Assembly: GCA_004764695.1 (NCBI GenBank)
Contig: SMSO01000032.1
Location: 4,897,483 to 4,961,482 of the forward strand
DNA length: 64,000 nucleotides
Reading direction: 5' to 3'
Source of the DNA: Schizochytrium sp. TIO01
Lineage: Eukaryota; Sar; Bigyra; Thraustochytrida; Thraustochytriidae
Shown here: positions 1 to 10,720 of the stretch, piece by piece
Layout: each line of letters begins with the position of its first letter
Numbering within the stretch: position 1 is the stretch's first letter
Position numbers and translations under genes: made by a program
The notes under the pieces: model-generated
What the model was told of the DNA's origin: nothing
Databases searched by the model: none
Seen by the model: the letters and a program-made list of their open reading frames with translations, nothing else

Positions 1-129
1 GAAGAGGAGTGAGAAAGGTTGTTGATTGAACTGTGTAAGTTGCGCTTATTGAGGTGCTTCTTCTACCTGGTACGTCATTGAATATTTTTGAGGGTGTGAA
101 GACAACCAGGTCTGTGAATTGTGAGCGAG
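1..129. other. Upstream flank of the TPR-J gene
   Basis: Short leader or promoter sequence before the first gene. The GTG at 121 is in frame with the ATG at 130 and is not taken as a eukaryotic start. No promoter motif is recognised. Confidence 0.5.
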
Positions 130-1401
130 ATGTCTACACGCGCAGAAAAAGCTAAGGAGGCTCGAGAAAAGGGTAACAGCTGCTTGCAAAAGGGGGACTT
201 TGATGGCGCTGTGGCGGCGTACACGCGCGGGATCGAAGCTTGTGGCGAAGATGTGAGTAGCTCCAATGATGAGGTTGAAGAGCAGCTCTCGCTGCTGCTG
301 AGCAACCGATCTGCAGCACATTTGAAAAAGGGTAACAATGAAGACGCGCTTGCTGACGCTGATGCATGCCTGCGAAGAAAACCAACTTGGGGAAAGGCTC
401 ATGGCCGCCGTGGAGCAGCCCTCTTTAATCTAGGCCGTATCAAGGATGCTTTAGCAGCATACGAGGTAGGAATAGAAACAGATACCTCGAATGCCACACT
501 CCGCCAGGGAGCGGAACAGTGCCGCGAACTCCTGAAGTCTAAAGATTCAGCATCTGTAACTGAAGAACCTGTTTCTACAAAGGATGTAAAGGAGGCCGAG
601 GATAGTGACAAGGCTGAGAGAGTCAATGCCGAGGGCGCAGCAGACGACGAAGACGAAGATGATCCTTTTGCAAGTTTTCTCAATGATATTGAGGCAGTAG
701 AAAGTAGCATTGCGGAAGCAAAGACATCTTCAAAAGTAGGTCCAAATGGTATGGGAGAGTCTGAAAAGACAAAAAGTGTTGTGGACCATGCCAAAGAAAC
801 TGAGGGCTGGACCGCAAGCAATCAGATCGACAGAATCTTATGCAAAAATTACGAATGGGTTAACACGAACCCCTTTGCTGTGCTGGGCATTCAGAACGAG
901 GATGCTACCGCCCATGATGTAAAGAAGCGTTACCATAAACTTTCTACAATAGTTCACCCTGATAAGAATAGTGACAGTCGTGCAGAGGCTGCCTTTGACG
1001 AGGTGAAGCGTGCGTACGAGCGCCTCAAGGACGACGATAGCCGTGAGCGAGTTGCTGCCATCATTCGCCAGTGTAAAGAGTCAGTTAAATCGGAACGCGA
1101 ACAACTCTTAGACAAGGGCTATTCAGAGGCTGAAGTCAACGAAAAATTAGGCGCATTGGCTGATGCCATGGAGCGTAAAATAAAAACTGAATTTGCTACG
1201 CGTGAACTTGAGCGTCGCAAAAACGAGCATGCCATGAGAAAGTATCAGGAGCGTGAAATGGAGAAGGAGAAATCTGAGCAAGATTACTGGCAGTCTGTCA
1301 AGCAGGTTGAGGAAGGTATGCGCGAGACACGCGAAACTCGTGCCAAGGCTTGGCAGGGTTTTGCAGGCGCACGTAAAGGGCCAAAACGTCGTAAATTATG
1401 A
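130..1401 (+). CDS. TPR-containing J-domain protein, DNAJC8/SPF31-like
   Basis: A 423-residue Hsp70 co-chaperone. Three TPR motifs fill residues 2-137 and resemble the Hop/STI1 type (EKGN, LSNRSAA, WGKAHGRRGAA). The carboxylate-clamp positions Asn, Asn, Lys and Arg are kept and the first clamp Lys is Arg, so binding of Hsp70 or Hsp90 C-terminal EEVD is plausible. An acidic linker (about 140-180) leads to a region that is DNAJC8-like throughout: DPFASFLNDIEAVE, then NQIDRI, then a J domain (about 245-306) with HPD at 276-278, then a charged coiled coil, then RAKAWQGF and a basic tail GPKRRKL that may act as a nuclear signal. DNAJC8 is a spliceosome-associated J-protein; from memory its animal form has no TPR, so this looks like a fusion. 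The start is the ATG at 130. The gene has no introns. AATAAA motifs at 1749 and 1757 lie about 350 bp after the stop. Confidence 0.9.
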   Translation: MSTRAEKAKEAREKGNSCLQKGDFDGAVAAYTRGIEACGEDVSSSNDEVEEQLSLLLSNRSAAHLKKGNNEDALADADACLRRKPTWGKAHGRRGAALFNLGRIKDALAAYEVGIETDTSNATLRQGAEQCRELLKSKDSASVTEEPVSTKDVKEAEDSDKAERVNAEGAADDEDEDDPFASFLNDIEAVESSIAEAKTSSKVGPNGMGESEKTKSVVDHAKETEGWTASNQIDRILCKNYEWVNTNPFAVLGIQNEDATAHDVKKRYHKLSTIVHPDKNSDSRAEAAFDEVKRAYERLKDDDSRERVAAIIRQCKESVKSEREQLLDKGYSEAEVNEKLGALADAMERKIKTEFATRELERRKNEHAMRKYQEREMEKEKSEQDYWQSVKQVEEGMRETRETRAKAWQGFAGARKGPKRRKL

Positions 1402-2616
1402 TAACAATACTACTATTTTTTTGGTCCATCCCCAAAACGCGGCAATGAACATACCATGGTTTGGGTTCTTGACCATACCTTCGATATGATCCTAACCGAC
1501 CTACATATCTCATTTATAATCGCACCATCTTTGCGTAGGTACTATGAGAACAGAAAACACCCATCACCTCGGGGCGAACATTCTCCATAGTATGTACGCT
1601 ATTCTGTGCCTTACCAAGGTTGAGTTTCTGACGGTCGAGCCTAGACTTGTCCTTGTCCCAGTTCCTGACAAGTAGCGGCAAGACTTCTGCTTCTTGCCCA
1701 TCTCCCTCATTCACACCTCTACTATTTCCGTCTGCTTAAGTTCTACTAAATAAAATAATAAACTGATGTAATGGAAAAGCGTGTGTGGTTGTGCGCTAGC
1801 TCTGTATAGGGATTTCTACTCAGGTGTGAGACGAAGAGGTGATTGCGATATCATGGATGATGGTGCATACATCCACTTACTTATCTTCAAGTTGCACTTA
1901 TTCTTTACCGCGGGGCTCTTCGGAGGTCGCCCTAACACTGTGGTGGGGCGGAGGTGGTGGGCTCCTTGTCCACAGCAGGTTCGCTACTTTGCTCGGAGCG
2001 GCAGTTGTACCTAGGTCGTGCTGTTTTTGCGATGCGTGTGCTTGCGTACGTGAGCGAATGGGTGAATTACATTCTTTCTTTTCAGTTTCCCGCTTTTCCT
2101 ATAAACAAGATGGAAGAAAAAAAACATTCTAAATTGAAAAGCCTCAGGTGTCGCATAGGGAGTTGTAGGAGTAAAAGGTAGGTACGACGTATTCGCATAT
2201 TGGCACACAAAACTGATGCCTTTCCTTCCTTCCTGGTTGTTCCTGAGCAGTTTACCGCTTCTGCTTCTCTAGAGATTGCCTTCGCTTGCCAGTCTTTCTC
2301 CTGCTCAGGCGCTTCATTTTGCTCATCTCTTTTCGAGCTTGTCAGTTAGTTGAGCAGCTTGTTTGTTTGGCGGAGTTGTGCTGATGTCACGGTAGTGGGT
2401 ATGCATTTTCCTTTCTTCTTATTAAAAAAAGCTTCTATTGGCTTTTGTTTTTGTATTGTACTTATAGTTAGTAGGTACTTACTTACCTATTATCACTTAA
2501 AGAAGTTGAAAGTGGAGGAAAGAATGAAAGAAGCGGCGCAGCAAACCAAGAACGACGGCCTCTCGATCTCTGACCGGGCAAGCACCGAAGTTTGTTTCCT
2601 TTCGCAGCTCTGCAAA
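1402..2616. other. Intergenic region and probable 5' leader of IDI
   Basis: About 1.2 kb without a convincing gene. It holds the 3' flank of the J-protein gene and, from about 2200, a pyrimidine-rich stretch running toward the IDI start. A possible splice acceptor (tttgtttcctttcgcag, ending at 2606) lies just before the IDI ATG, so an intron in the 5' UTR is possible. Confidence 0.5.
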
Positions 2617-3827
2617 ATGGCAGCCAACCCGAACCTCGATGTAAGTTTATAGAATCTAGCTTCCCGCCCCTGAGGCCTCTCGGAGGCTCGCTCCTAGGTG
2701 TGCAGAGGTGCCACCGGTGATGATGGCGATCTAAGTGATGACGCTGGGGATTGACGACTACGATATATAAGGAAGAGCTCAATAATAGGTGTAGGGAACA
2801 GAAAAGGCCACGTGGACAACGGCCTTGGATGGGATGTTGGAGCAGGGATATCACAGGTCTTCATGGTTGCGAAATGATGAGCTAGTAGGGGGCAAGGTTA
2901 CGGGAAGACGTGGTTATTGTTCGGGTGAAACGAAAGTACAAGCATACTAACAAGAGGAATCAACTTCGCATCTTCGATATCATACACATGGTTGTTGAAT
3001 GAATCAATTCTCGTACTTTGGTCTCTGCTTGTTGATGATCATCATGGGAAACAAACATGTGCATGACTTACTCCAACTTTTGCTTCTTTACCGGTTATCA
3101 ACGTCGATGTCGATGTGGACTTTTTTGTCCAAATTTACAGGAATTTGACCAGACCCAGGTCGCTCTCATGGAAGAGCGTGTGATCGTGGTCGACACCGAT
3201 GACAAGGCAGTGCGCCCTGGCACCAAGCTCGAGACCCACCTCACGGAGAACATCAACAAGGGTCTCTTACACCGCGCCTTCAGTGTGTTCCTCTTCAACT
3301 CGGAGGGTAAGCTCTTGCTTCAGAAGCGCTCTGATGACAAGATTACCTTCCCTGCTTTCTGGGCCAACACCTGCTGCAGTCACCCTCTCTGGGTTGAGGG
3401 TGAGATGGAGCTTGAGAACGCCATGGGTGTGAAGCGCGCTGCCGTCCGCAAGCTTGAGCACGAGCTCGGCATTAAGCCGGAACAGGTGCCCATTGAGAAG
3501 TTCCACTACCTCACCCGTATTCACTATGTTGCCAACATGGACGGCACTCCTTGGGGTGAGCATGAGATCGACCACGTGCTTGTGATCCAGGCCGATGTTG
3601 ATGTCAACCCTGTCCCTAACGAAGTCGCCGAGGCTCGCTACTTCTCTGAGGAGGAGCTCAAGACCTTCCTTGAGGAGGCACCAACGAACGGCACCCTCGT
3701 CTCCCCGTGGTTTGGTGCCATCCAGAGCATGTTCCTCGGAAAGTGGTGGCAGGCTCTCCGTGACGGTAAGCTCAAGGAGTGTGAGGACCACGACACCATC
3801 CACCGTATCGCCCCTGCCCACGCTTAG
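2617..3827 (+). CDS. IDI1: Isopentenyl-diphosphate delta-isomerase, type I (two exons)
   Basis: Interconverts isopentenyl and dimethylallyl diphosphate, feeding sterol, carotenoid and quinone synthesis. The coding sequence is join(2617..2640, 3141..3827), 236 residues, close to the usual size. Exon 1 encodes MAANPNLD and ends at GTAAGT; exon 2 begins after tttacag with EFDQTQVALM. The joined reading aligns with the N-terminus of animal IDI1 (LDKQQVQL region), which supports the phase-0 junction. Catalytic Cys87 lies in TCCSHP and catalytic Glu150 in WGEHEIDHV. Metal ligands His41, His52, His89, Glu148 and Glu150 are all present by comparison with the E. coli enzyme. The Nudix-like GVKRAAVRKLEHELGI follows. 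The ATG at 2617 has a good context (aaaATGg); an in-frame ATG at 2524 would add 31 residues. AATAAA is at 3861. GC-rich third positions fit high expression. Confidence 0.95.
2641..3140 (+). other. Spliceosomal intron in IDI
   Basis: A 500-nt intron with donor GTAAGT at 2641 and acceptor TTTACAG ending at 3140. Its removal joins codon 8 to codon 9 in phase 0. It is the only intron in the window for which protein homology gives support. Confidence 0.85.
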
Positions 3828-4224
3828 ATTTGTTGTTTGTGAAGACTATAAAGAAGATAAAATAAAGAAGTGGTCTCGTCCCTCTATTGTCTTTTTGGTG
3901 TTGTTTATTTATTATTTACATGTCCTGCTTTTCCGATGTGATTAACATCTGCACTTGTCCACAACTAACTTGCAGATTGATCTATTGACAACGCTGTTTG
4001 ATCTCTTTGATAAGAATACACTGGGCGGGAAGCGAAGGTGAAACTAAAGCTAAGATAATACTTCCATCTCCAGTCTCAAATGACTTGAACATTTATTAAG
4101 AAATGATTTTTCAAATAAATGGTTAATTGGGTAATGGTTGAGGTGACAGTCACGGGTAGTTCAACGAACAAAATTACTTACATTGAATGTTCAACTTTAT
4201 AGTTCTTAAGAAGAACTTCCGCAG
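3828..4224. other. Convergent 3' intergenic region
   Basis: About 400 bp between the IDI stop and the stop of the opposing gene. It holds AATAAA at 3861 for IDI and AT-rich sequence likely to contain the polyadenylation site of the minus-strand gene. Nothing else is seen. Confidence 0.5.
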
Positions 4225-5646
4225 CTAGCCACAGCCGCCAAGTGATGGGTCAAAATCTCCATGACGAAAGCCACTTTGGCGAGTACCATAACCCTTCGTT
4301 GTTTGCTTGGAAACTAAGTTCGTAATTTGAAAGTCAAGGCAATCCTCGAAGCACTGAAATTGGTTGTTGTCAGGGTAGTACATAAGGCGTCGAACATCTC
4401 CTGACATCTTAATTCTCACGGGCACACTTGCGCTGTCTTCAGAGCTACGCGTTGGCTCAGGGCGTACGTACATGACAACATCCGTGACTGGCATCGGCTG
4501 GCGCGTTCCATCAGGCATTGATTTCCACGGAATATCATCAATTGATGTTCCATGGGTGAGACAGAGGACAGGTGCTTTGGCGTCGAGATCTTGGCGTGGA
4601 AGCATATACCCAGTGCTGTAGCGTGCGACCCCACTTTCGTTTCCAGGCATAGAGACCAATGTCATGTCAAGAAACCAGTAATCATGACCAAAGAGTCGTA
4701 GGGGCTCTTCCAGTGCGATGAGGAGGATTAAGAGACTATCCATCGTCTGCCAACGACGGATATCCCACGAATGGTCTCGAAAGGTAGCAAAGTCAAACTC
4801 ACGCGAGGGTCCTTGATCAACAGAGATCTTTCCGTGAAGTGACCCAAAGTCTTCGTAGTGGCCATGGTTTTTATTCCGCTTTAAGCAGACTTTGAGGAAC
4901 TGGAGCCCCCAAGGCTCTTGAGAAAGGTTTTTGGCCAAGGTCTCGGGGCAATCATCACGAATGTAGTAAAAAACGGGTGTCTGTCTCTCATAAATTAGAT
5001 CAAGTTCGACCTGCACCAAATCGTCCGTTTTAAGGTTCTTAGCCTGATCGGGTGTGGGGCACCCGCGCCGCATCTTTCCAGAATAGGTGACTCTCCACTT
5101 TTGCATGGGCTCGATACACTCATAATTGACACCAAGCGCGGAAGGAAGTCCCGATGCCTTGGCTTCCTCTGATACAGGCACATTATCCTCTTCCAGAGAG
5201 AGCGGACCCACTCCATCGATATCTAGAAGCATAAACACGTACGATTTTTCTCCACCGGCACCTCTGCGACTAATGCGCGAGATAAGTCTATCCTTGGAGT
5301 TTTTCTCGCACCCACTAAAGTAATACGACTCGTTAAAGAAATCGTGCGCCTCTGGTTTATGGAATGCCTCTAGCTGTTGGAGTGTTGCCTTAGATGTGCT
5401 TTGCCGCTCCCTGAACCTCGCAATCAAGGCCATAATTATCCCAATTGCATTCTTTAGGCGGTTCCCGCCTACTGGGTCGAGCACGTTCCCATACTCATCT
5501 CGTTTTGCCTTGGACTTGCTGAGTAGCCACGACGCCGCTCCAGAGGCCACAAGAGAGATCACCAGTGCCGTCAGTACCACACTCTGCGTGTCTTTTCGGC
5601 CTCTTTGGCCCAGAACTATCTCCATGAGGCCTTCCCTCGAGCCCAT
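4225..5646 (-). CDS. Membrane-anchored AttH/CrtC-like (lipocalin-fold) protein
   Basis: A 473-residue protein of unassigned function. One hydrophobic segment at about 22-42 (SVVLTALVISLVASGAASWLL) suggests an N-terminal membrane anchor or uncleaved signal, with the rest on one side of a membrane. The body has HDFFNESYYF near residues 101-110, a beta-rich middle, FGSLHGKI then the diagnostic-looking RDHSWDIRRW (290-299), FDFATF before it, HDYWFLDM near 321, and KGYGTRQSGFR near 451. This order, especially R-D-H-S-W followed by R-W, is that of the AttH/hydroxyneurosporene-synthase-like families that include metazoan DUF7064/7065 proteins. Family placement is from memory and moderately sure; the substrate is unknown. 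The start is the ATG at 5646. No introns. It shares a divergent promoter region with uL13m. Confidence 0.75.
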   Translation of the reverse strand: MGSREGLMEIVLGQRGRKDTQSVVLTALVISLVASGAASWLLSKSKAKRDEYGNVLDPVGGNRLKNAIGIIMALIARFRERQSTSKATLQQLEAFHKPEAHDFFNESYYFSGCEKNSKDRLISRISRRGAGGEKSYVFMLLDIDGVGPLSLEEDNVPVSEEAKASGLPSALGVNYECIEPMQKWRVTYSGKMRRGCPTPDQAKNLKTDDLVQVELDLIYERQTPVFYYIRDDCPETLAKNLSQEPWGLQFLKVCLKRNKNHGHYEDFGSLHGKISVDQGPSREFDFATFRDHSWDIRRWQTMDSLLILLIALEEPLRLFGHDYWFLDMTLVSMPGNESGVARYSTGYMLPRQDLDAKAPVLCLTHGTSIDDIPWKSMPDGTRQPMPVTDVVMYVRPEPTRSSEDSASVPVRIKMSGDVRRLMYYPDNNQFQCFEDCLDFQITNLVSKQTTKGYGTRQSGFRHGDFDPSLGGCG

Positions 5647-6199
5647 GATCTTTGCCTCTTCTCATTTCCAGTTCTGCCTCCTCATCATCATCTTCAAATC
5701 AACAATGATCGCAATGATCGCAATGAATGCTCTGTAATATTTACTACTAGTCAAGTAATACAGGAATAGCAGCATCATAGAACTAACTATGCCCACAATA
5801 GTAGTTTCCATAATTGGTAAAAGAGCTGCTTTGGAGAGTACGGAAGAGTTAAATGGAAAAAGAGCTGCTTTAAAGTGGACAAAATAGGCATCGTTTTCGA
5901 CGGCCTGCAGGAGCGCGCCTTTTCTCTTTGTCTGTGTCGCTGGTGCGGTCCGCGGTAGTGTCTTGCACTCTCTCAACCGCGGTCTTTGGCCTTTGAATTG
6001 GTCACGAGTGTCGCGAGCGTTGCGGCAACTCTCTCTCACCCCTCTTTCTCCCCTGTGGTTGTCTGGTCTCTGCTTAGGATCAGCGTCTCGGTTTTCCTCA
6101 AATTCGGCCTTTCCTTCTTCCTTGGCGCATTCTGCTTTACCTTTTGTCTCGTTTCGGGCACAACTCCAACGTCACCAGTAGCAAAACCACGGCAGCAAA
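5647..6199. promoter_or_regulatory. Divergent promoter region between AttH-like and uL13m genes
   Basis: A 553-bp spacer between two head-to-head genes. The uL13m side is pyrimidine-rich (5990-6150) and ends in an A-rich start context (cagcaaaATG). No TATA-like element is convincing. Short direct repeats (gatcgcaat, twice at about 5707-5724) and a duplicated aaagagctgcttt (near 5819 and 5858) are visible. Confidence 0.5.
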
Positions 6200-6811
6200 A
6201 TGTCTTGCGGAAAGTCTCGCATGAACCATGTGCTCTGGCACTTCATTGATGGCCGGCAGCAGGTCGTAGGCCGCATGGCCACCAAGATTGTGCCGCTCAT
6301 CATGGGCAAGCACAAGCCTACCTACTCGCCCAACCTCGACCACGGCGACAACGTCGTTGTCGTCAACGCTGAGCACATGCAGTTTTCTGGCCGCAAGATG
6401 GACCAGAAGCTCTACCGCTGGCACACTGGCTACCCCGGTGGTCTCAAGTCCATTACCCCGCGCGAGCTCATTGAGCGCAAGGACCGCCCCGAGGAGCTCC
6501 TCACACGTGCAGTGAGCGGCATGCTGCCCAAGAACAGGCTGCGCAAACAGCGTATGACGCGTCTGCGCATTTACCAGGGTAGTGAGTTCCCGGAGTTTGA
6601 TCAATTTACTGAGGAGCAGCAAGCAATGATTGCTGAGATGCTCGCTAGCGAGCCGGAGCCATACATGGATGCTGGCAAGAAGCGCAAGATGGCAGGCCGA
6701 CCGGAGCCGCTCAGCTTCTACTGGATCGACCACTCTGGAGAGGAGGATGTCGTCCTCGACCACCCGCCTCTGAAGTTCCCGGACGACTTCAAACCCCGCG
6801 TGCCCAAGTAA
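6200..6811 (+). CDS. MRPL13: Mitochondrial large-subunit ribosomal protein uL13m
   Basis: A 203-residue member of the uL13 family, structural protein of the mitochondrial large subunit. Signature segments in order are WHFIDGRQQVVGRMATKI (about 13-30), GKHKPTYSPNLDHGDNVVVV, FSGRKMDQKLYRWHTGYPGG (63-82), and GMLPKNRLRKQRMTRLRIY. The order and spacing match animal MRPL13 and bacterial RplM. The C-terminal tail past residue 130 (FDQFTEEQQAMIAEML, then HPPLKFPDDFKPRVP) is the mitochondrial kind of extension; the human protein is about 178 residues. No classical cleavable presequence is visible, as in the human protein. Third positions are strongly G/C, fitting high expression. Intronless. The ATG sits in aaaATGt. 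Confidence 0.95.
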   Translation: MSCGKSRMNHVLWHFIDGRQQVVGRMATKIVPLIMGKHKPTYSPNLDHGDNVVVVNAEHMQFSGRKMDQKLYRWHTGYPGGLKSITPRELIERKDRPEELLTRAVSGMLPKNRLRKQRMTRLRIYQGSEFPEFDQFTEEQQAMIAEMLASEPEPYMDAGKKRKMAGRPEPLSFYWIDHSGEEDVVLDHPPLKFPDDFKPRVPK

Positions 6812-9190
6812 AAAGAAAAAGACGACGTATAAGTAAACCTATTGCTCAAAAACACTTTCCTGCTCTGATTTAGATTCTATTACGCTCTAGCTTTGTGTAT
6901 TTGCTTGATTCTTGGTTGGACGAAGTTTGTTTGCTTGATTGATCCCTTTTCCCTGCGTCCACATGCTTCTGGATATTCGAAATAATACGCCAGCACCAAT
7001 ATGCTTGATTTGGCTCATCCACTGATCTGATACAAACGAAACCTGCATAGAGTTTCAGGGATATTATTTTTTCATGTCTCTTTGATTATTTTTGAACTTG
7101 CTAGTGATAACTGTATTCTAGTTGGGTAGTCAATGATGCAGAAGCCTCTAATGTTTTTCATACTGTTCATTTATATTATATGTGTTGCCAGCTCTAATCT
7201 TTAATCACTTTTCTAGAGCTTGTACAATGTATCGGTAGTGAGACGAAAGTACTCTTGCAAATTAACTCATTAACTTAAGTTATCGCTTCTCCCAAGAATT
7301 ATTATAAAGTAATTGTGAAGAATTGATAGTCACTTCCCACGCATACCAAAATCTTCTTGACCAAACACCGAGTCCTCGTGACCTATCCTCAGCAACGTTA
7401 TGTTTTGGCATTTTCTTCAATAGAAGTCGAACTATGTGGATTGCCCTTTGATGAAAAGTAGCAACGTGCTCTTGGTTCCATATACTACGATTGCTTCTCT
7501 CAACTTCGAAATCTGCCAGGAGCTACGAATCGCTAGCTTTAAAGATCTCTAGATTTGTAAAGAAGCACCATTCCCAAATTTAACCGCGAAACATTGCATA
7601 ACTTCATACGTTTACAATCCAATGAGACCAAACGAGACTGCGTCCAGTTTTGTAAAGTAGATGAAACCAAAGTCTGATATCATCAATAGAATTACAACGT
7701 TCCATTTCAGGTCATATTTTCAAAAGTTACAGACTGCAATTGAAGGATGGTAACTTGGGCATACAGACAGTGAAGAAAGAGGGAAAACGCTGACCTAGAT
7801 ATCGATCACTTCAAAGTTTAGATTTTCCATACACCTCACCCTCAAATATATATACATATATGAGAGTCATCATAGCTAAAATTTTGCAAGCACAAAACAT
7901 CATTTGGGATTTCATCGATCTAGTTGGGACCTGTGTAGCTGGAATACATCTTAGAACTTTTCATTTGTAAAATGCAGGATACTTGTATAAAGCTAAGCTC
8001 CATAAACCTCTCTGGTCAATTTTGCCCAGATGTTGTTTCCCTCGCCCCCGCCCCCCAAAAAATCAACATCAGAGAAGCAGCGAAGCAACGAGCAAAGGGT
8101 GCACGGCTTTGAAAATTTGACCAAAATTTAGCAAGCTAAGATATCATTCTCAGTTTTATCGTGGTGGCAGTGATTGGTGTAACTAGAGAAAGTCCGAAAA
8201 ACTTGTCATACGTGCAATTTAGATTATTTGCAGCTTATATATATATATGTTATTCATGTTTTCTTGAGGTCTGGATGGATCTCTCTATTCCAATTGTGGA
8301 GGTAGGCCGTTATTAAATATTCTCCAAGTTTATCCATATTTTCCACATAACTGGCGCATAGCCTTGCATTCATCCTAATACTAGGTGGTTTTAATGCTAG
8401 TCATCGAATGAATAGCTGCATAGTCCGTGATCTCCATGTAGGCGTTAGTCTAGCATGTTATACCTGAATTGTATACATGTCAGATTTCCTATAACTGTGT
8501 AGGGCAAAAGATAGACCTCGATTGAGTTCGCTGCTAATTGCTAGATACCAATCTTATCACACTAAATGCCGTTAGTGTATTTTGGAAAGCGGCACAAATG
8601 AACATGTGAAAAAGACCCAAATCAATGCTAAATTTAGATCACAATAACATGTATGAAAATCTCTCATTCATTCATTCATTTACTTCCAAAGTCTTGTATT
8701 GTTCCACACACCACACCGGCCAAGACATTGGTGCACATCAAATGAAATGCTGCAGTTCCAGAGAACTTGCTTTACTGCAGCACCCAACAATACTAGACTA
8801 GCATTCGGCAGGTCCAAAAGTCTCAGACGAATTGAGTAGGGCCACTGCCGCGAGTGCAGCAAATCACAGAGTGAGCGAATGTTTAAACAAGGGAAGAGGA
8901 AATAAGCTTGGACTTTTTGGCAAGCAGGCTCGCAGGTTTTGGTACATAATTTATTCTTAAAGTTGCTGCTGAAGAACAGTAGAAACTTATAGTTTTCTTT
9001 CAATGTTGCCTCAAACTGTGTACTGCAATTGGCAAATTGTTTGGACGCTTTGCATGCCGAGTATGTACGCTGCAATGGCCGCGAATTCATAGTTCCAGAG
9101 TGAAGTCGCGTCACTGATCTTCCCGGTTCGATCTTCAAGTTGGTGATCGATCCATTTGCGATCATGTGGATGCAAATGTTGTTTGGAGCC
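6812..9190. other. AT-rich intergenic region without a convincing gene
   Basis: About 2.4 kb of AT-rich, mostly non-repetitive sequence. Its few short tracts are a TATATA run near 7851, another at 8237 and four CATT copies at 8665-8680. One ATG-initiated reading frame of 161 codons runs on the minus strand (9165 to 8680). It is Ser/Cys/Leu-rich and shows no recognisable motif, so it is not called as a gene. Confidence 0.5.
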
Positions 9191-9199
9191 CTGGTGCAG

Positions 9200-10720
9200 A
9201 AAATCCTTGACTTATGCGAATTAAAAGGGAAAACATCGGCTACAACGCCCCAACTCGTTTGATGAGAAAGAAAAGAAAGCTGTACATGGAGCTCATGATT
9301 GTCTGAGAGAACAATTTGTCAGCCTGCAAATGCGAATACCAGCTATAATAGCGCTTACACAAGGCTTTCTTGGCTTTGATAAACTAAAAAAAAAAAGTCG
9401 GCTGCGACTTTGAAAGTCACAGCTCCAACTTGGACTTGTTTTTTAAATTACTAAAAGAGAAGAGCAGGAGTCAGTCCACAGAATTGATCATTGTCCGAGT
9501 AAACAATTTGTCAACCTGCAGATACAAACACTAGCTATTGCAGCACTGGTGCAGGAGGAATTTCTTGGATTTGATGAACTAAAAGAAAAAAGTCGGCCGC
9601 GACTTTCGCAACTCCCATTTCTTTTTAAAGGGAACTGTCTATCCTCATTTAAACAATCAATGTCTCAGCCTGCGGATGCGGGCATTAACTATAACAATAC
9701 CAGCATTGGCGCAGGGATTTCTTGGATTTGATGAACTAAAAGAAAAAAGTCGGCCGCGACTTTGCAACTCCCACTCATTTCCTTAGATTAGAAGACGACA
9801 AGTTGGTCTTCAGTTGAATAGTCAATGTCTTAGCCTGCGGATGCAAACATTAGCTACTGCAGGCACTTCTCGGTTTTGATGAACTAAACGAAAAAAGTCG
9901 GCTGCGACTTTGAAAGTCACTGCTCCAACTTGAGTTTGTTGTTTATCACAATAAATTTAAAATAAAGTAAATCAAATCAAATGTGTAGCTGGAGCTTTTT
10001 AACATCTCAGCGAAAGATCAAGGTCTCAGCCCGTGGATCCAAAACATTAGCTACTGCAGGCACTTCTCGGTTTTGATAAACTAAACGAAAAAGTCGGCTG
10101 CGACTTTGAAAGTCACTGCTCCAACTTGAGCTTGTCTTCTACAAAAAAATAAATAAAAAAATAAATAAAATAAAAATAATAACAAATTAAATAAAAACAA
10201 ACACTAAAATCAGATCAAATCTGTAGATGCAGCTTTTCATCGTCTCAGCGAGCGATCAATTTCTCAGCCTGCCGATACAAACACCGACTACTGCATCCCT
10301 GGCTCACGGCTCTCTTGTCCTCAATCAACTAAAAGAAAAAAGTCGGCCGCGACTTTTGCAGCTGCCATTTGATTTTCTCTCTTTTAAAAATAAAAAGAGA
10401 AAGAAAGATCCCTCTGTCTGTAGTCGCTGGAGATCGCTTGACCAAGAATCGGTGTCTCAGTTTGCGGATGCAAAGATTCCCTCCTTCGCTGCCTGCCCAA
10501 ACTTCCCTGCTTCTGTCAGCCCAGAGAACAAAGTCGGCTGCGGCGTTTGCGCCTCCAGCTTGCTCGAAGAAACGTCGCCTTTAGCACGGGTCGGCCGCAG
10601 AACTGGCGCCAACGATCGATCATCGTGCAAAGAAAGCGCCGTTGCAATACTCGGCGGATCTCCTTTGGAAACTAAAAGGAAAAAGTCGGCTGCGACTTTC
10701 GCAACTCCCACTTGTTTTAT
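9200..10720. repeat. Degenerate tandem array with a conserved hairpin motif
   Basis: Seven or eight copies of a 148-249-bp unit. Each unit has two conserved parts. The first resembles CTCAGCCTGCGGATGCAAAC followed by ATTAGCTACTGCAG (near 9317, 9509, 9666, 9830, 10028, 10265, 10456). The second resembles TTTGATGAACTAAAAGAAAA followed by AAGTCG-GCYG-CGACTT. Hairpin cores lie at 9395-9410, 9590-9605, 9747-9762, 9895-9910, 10091-10106, 10340-10355, 10531-10546 (right arm decayed) and 10683-10698. A more decayed copy lies near 9215-9265. Spacer A-rich tracts such as 10141-10203 account for most length differences. Copies have diverged, so the array is not recent. Function unknown. Confidence 0.85.

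Noticed and set aside
3267-3821. 184-codon minus-strand frame
   Set aside because: Antisense shadow of the IDI exon, caused by GC-rich third positions. The same applies to 6137-6763 opposite uL13m.
8680-9165. 161-codon minus-strand frame with an ATG
   Set aside because: No recognisable motif, AT-rich chance-like composition, and it abuts the tandem array. Kept only as a remark.
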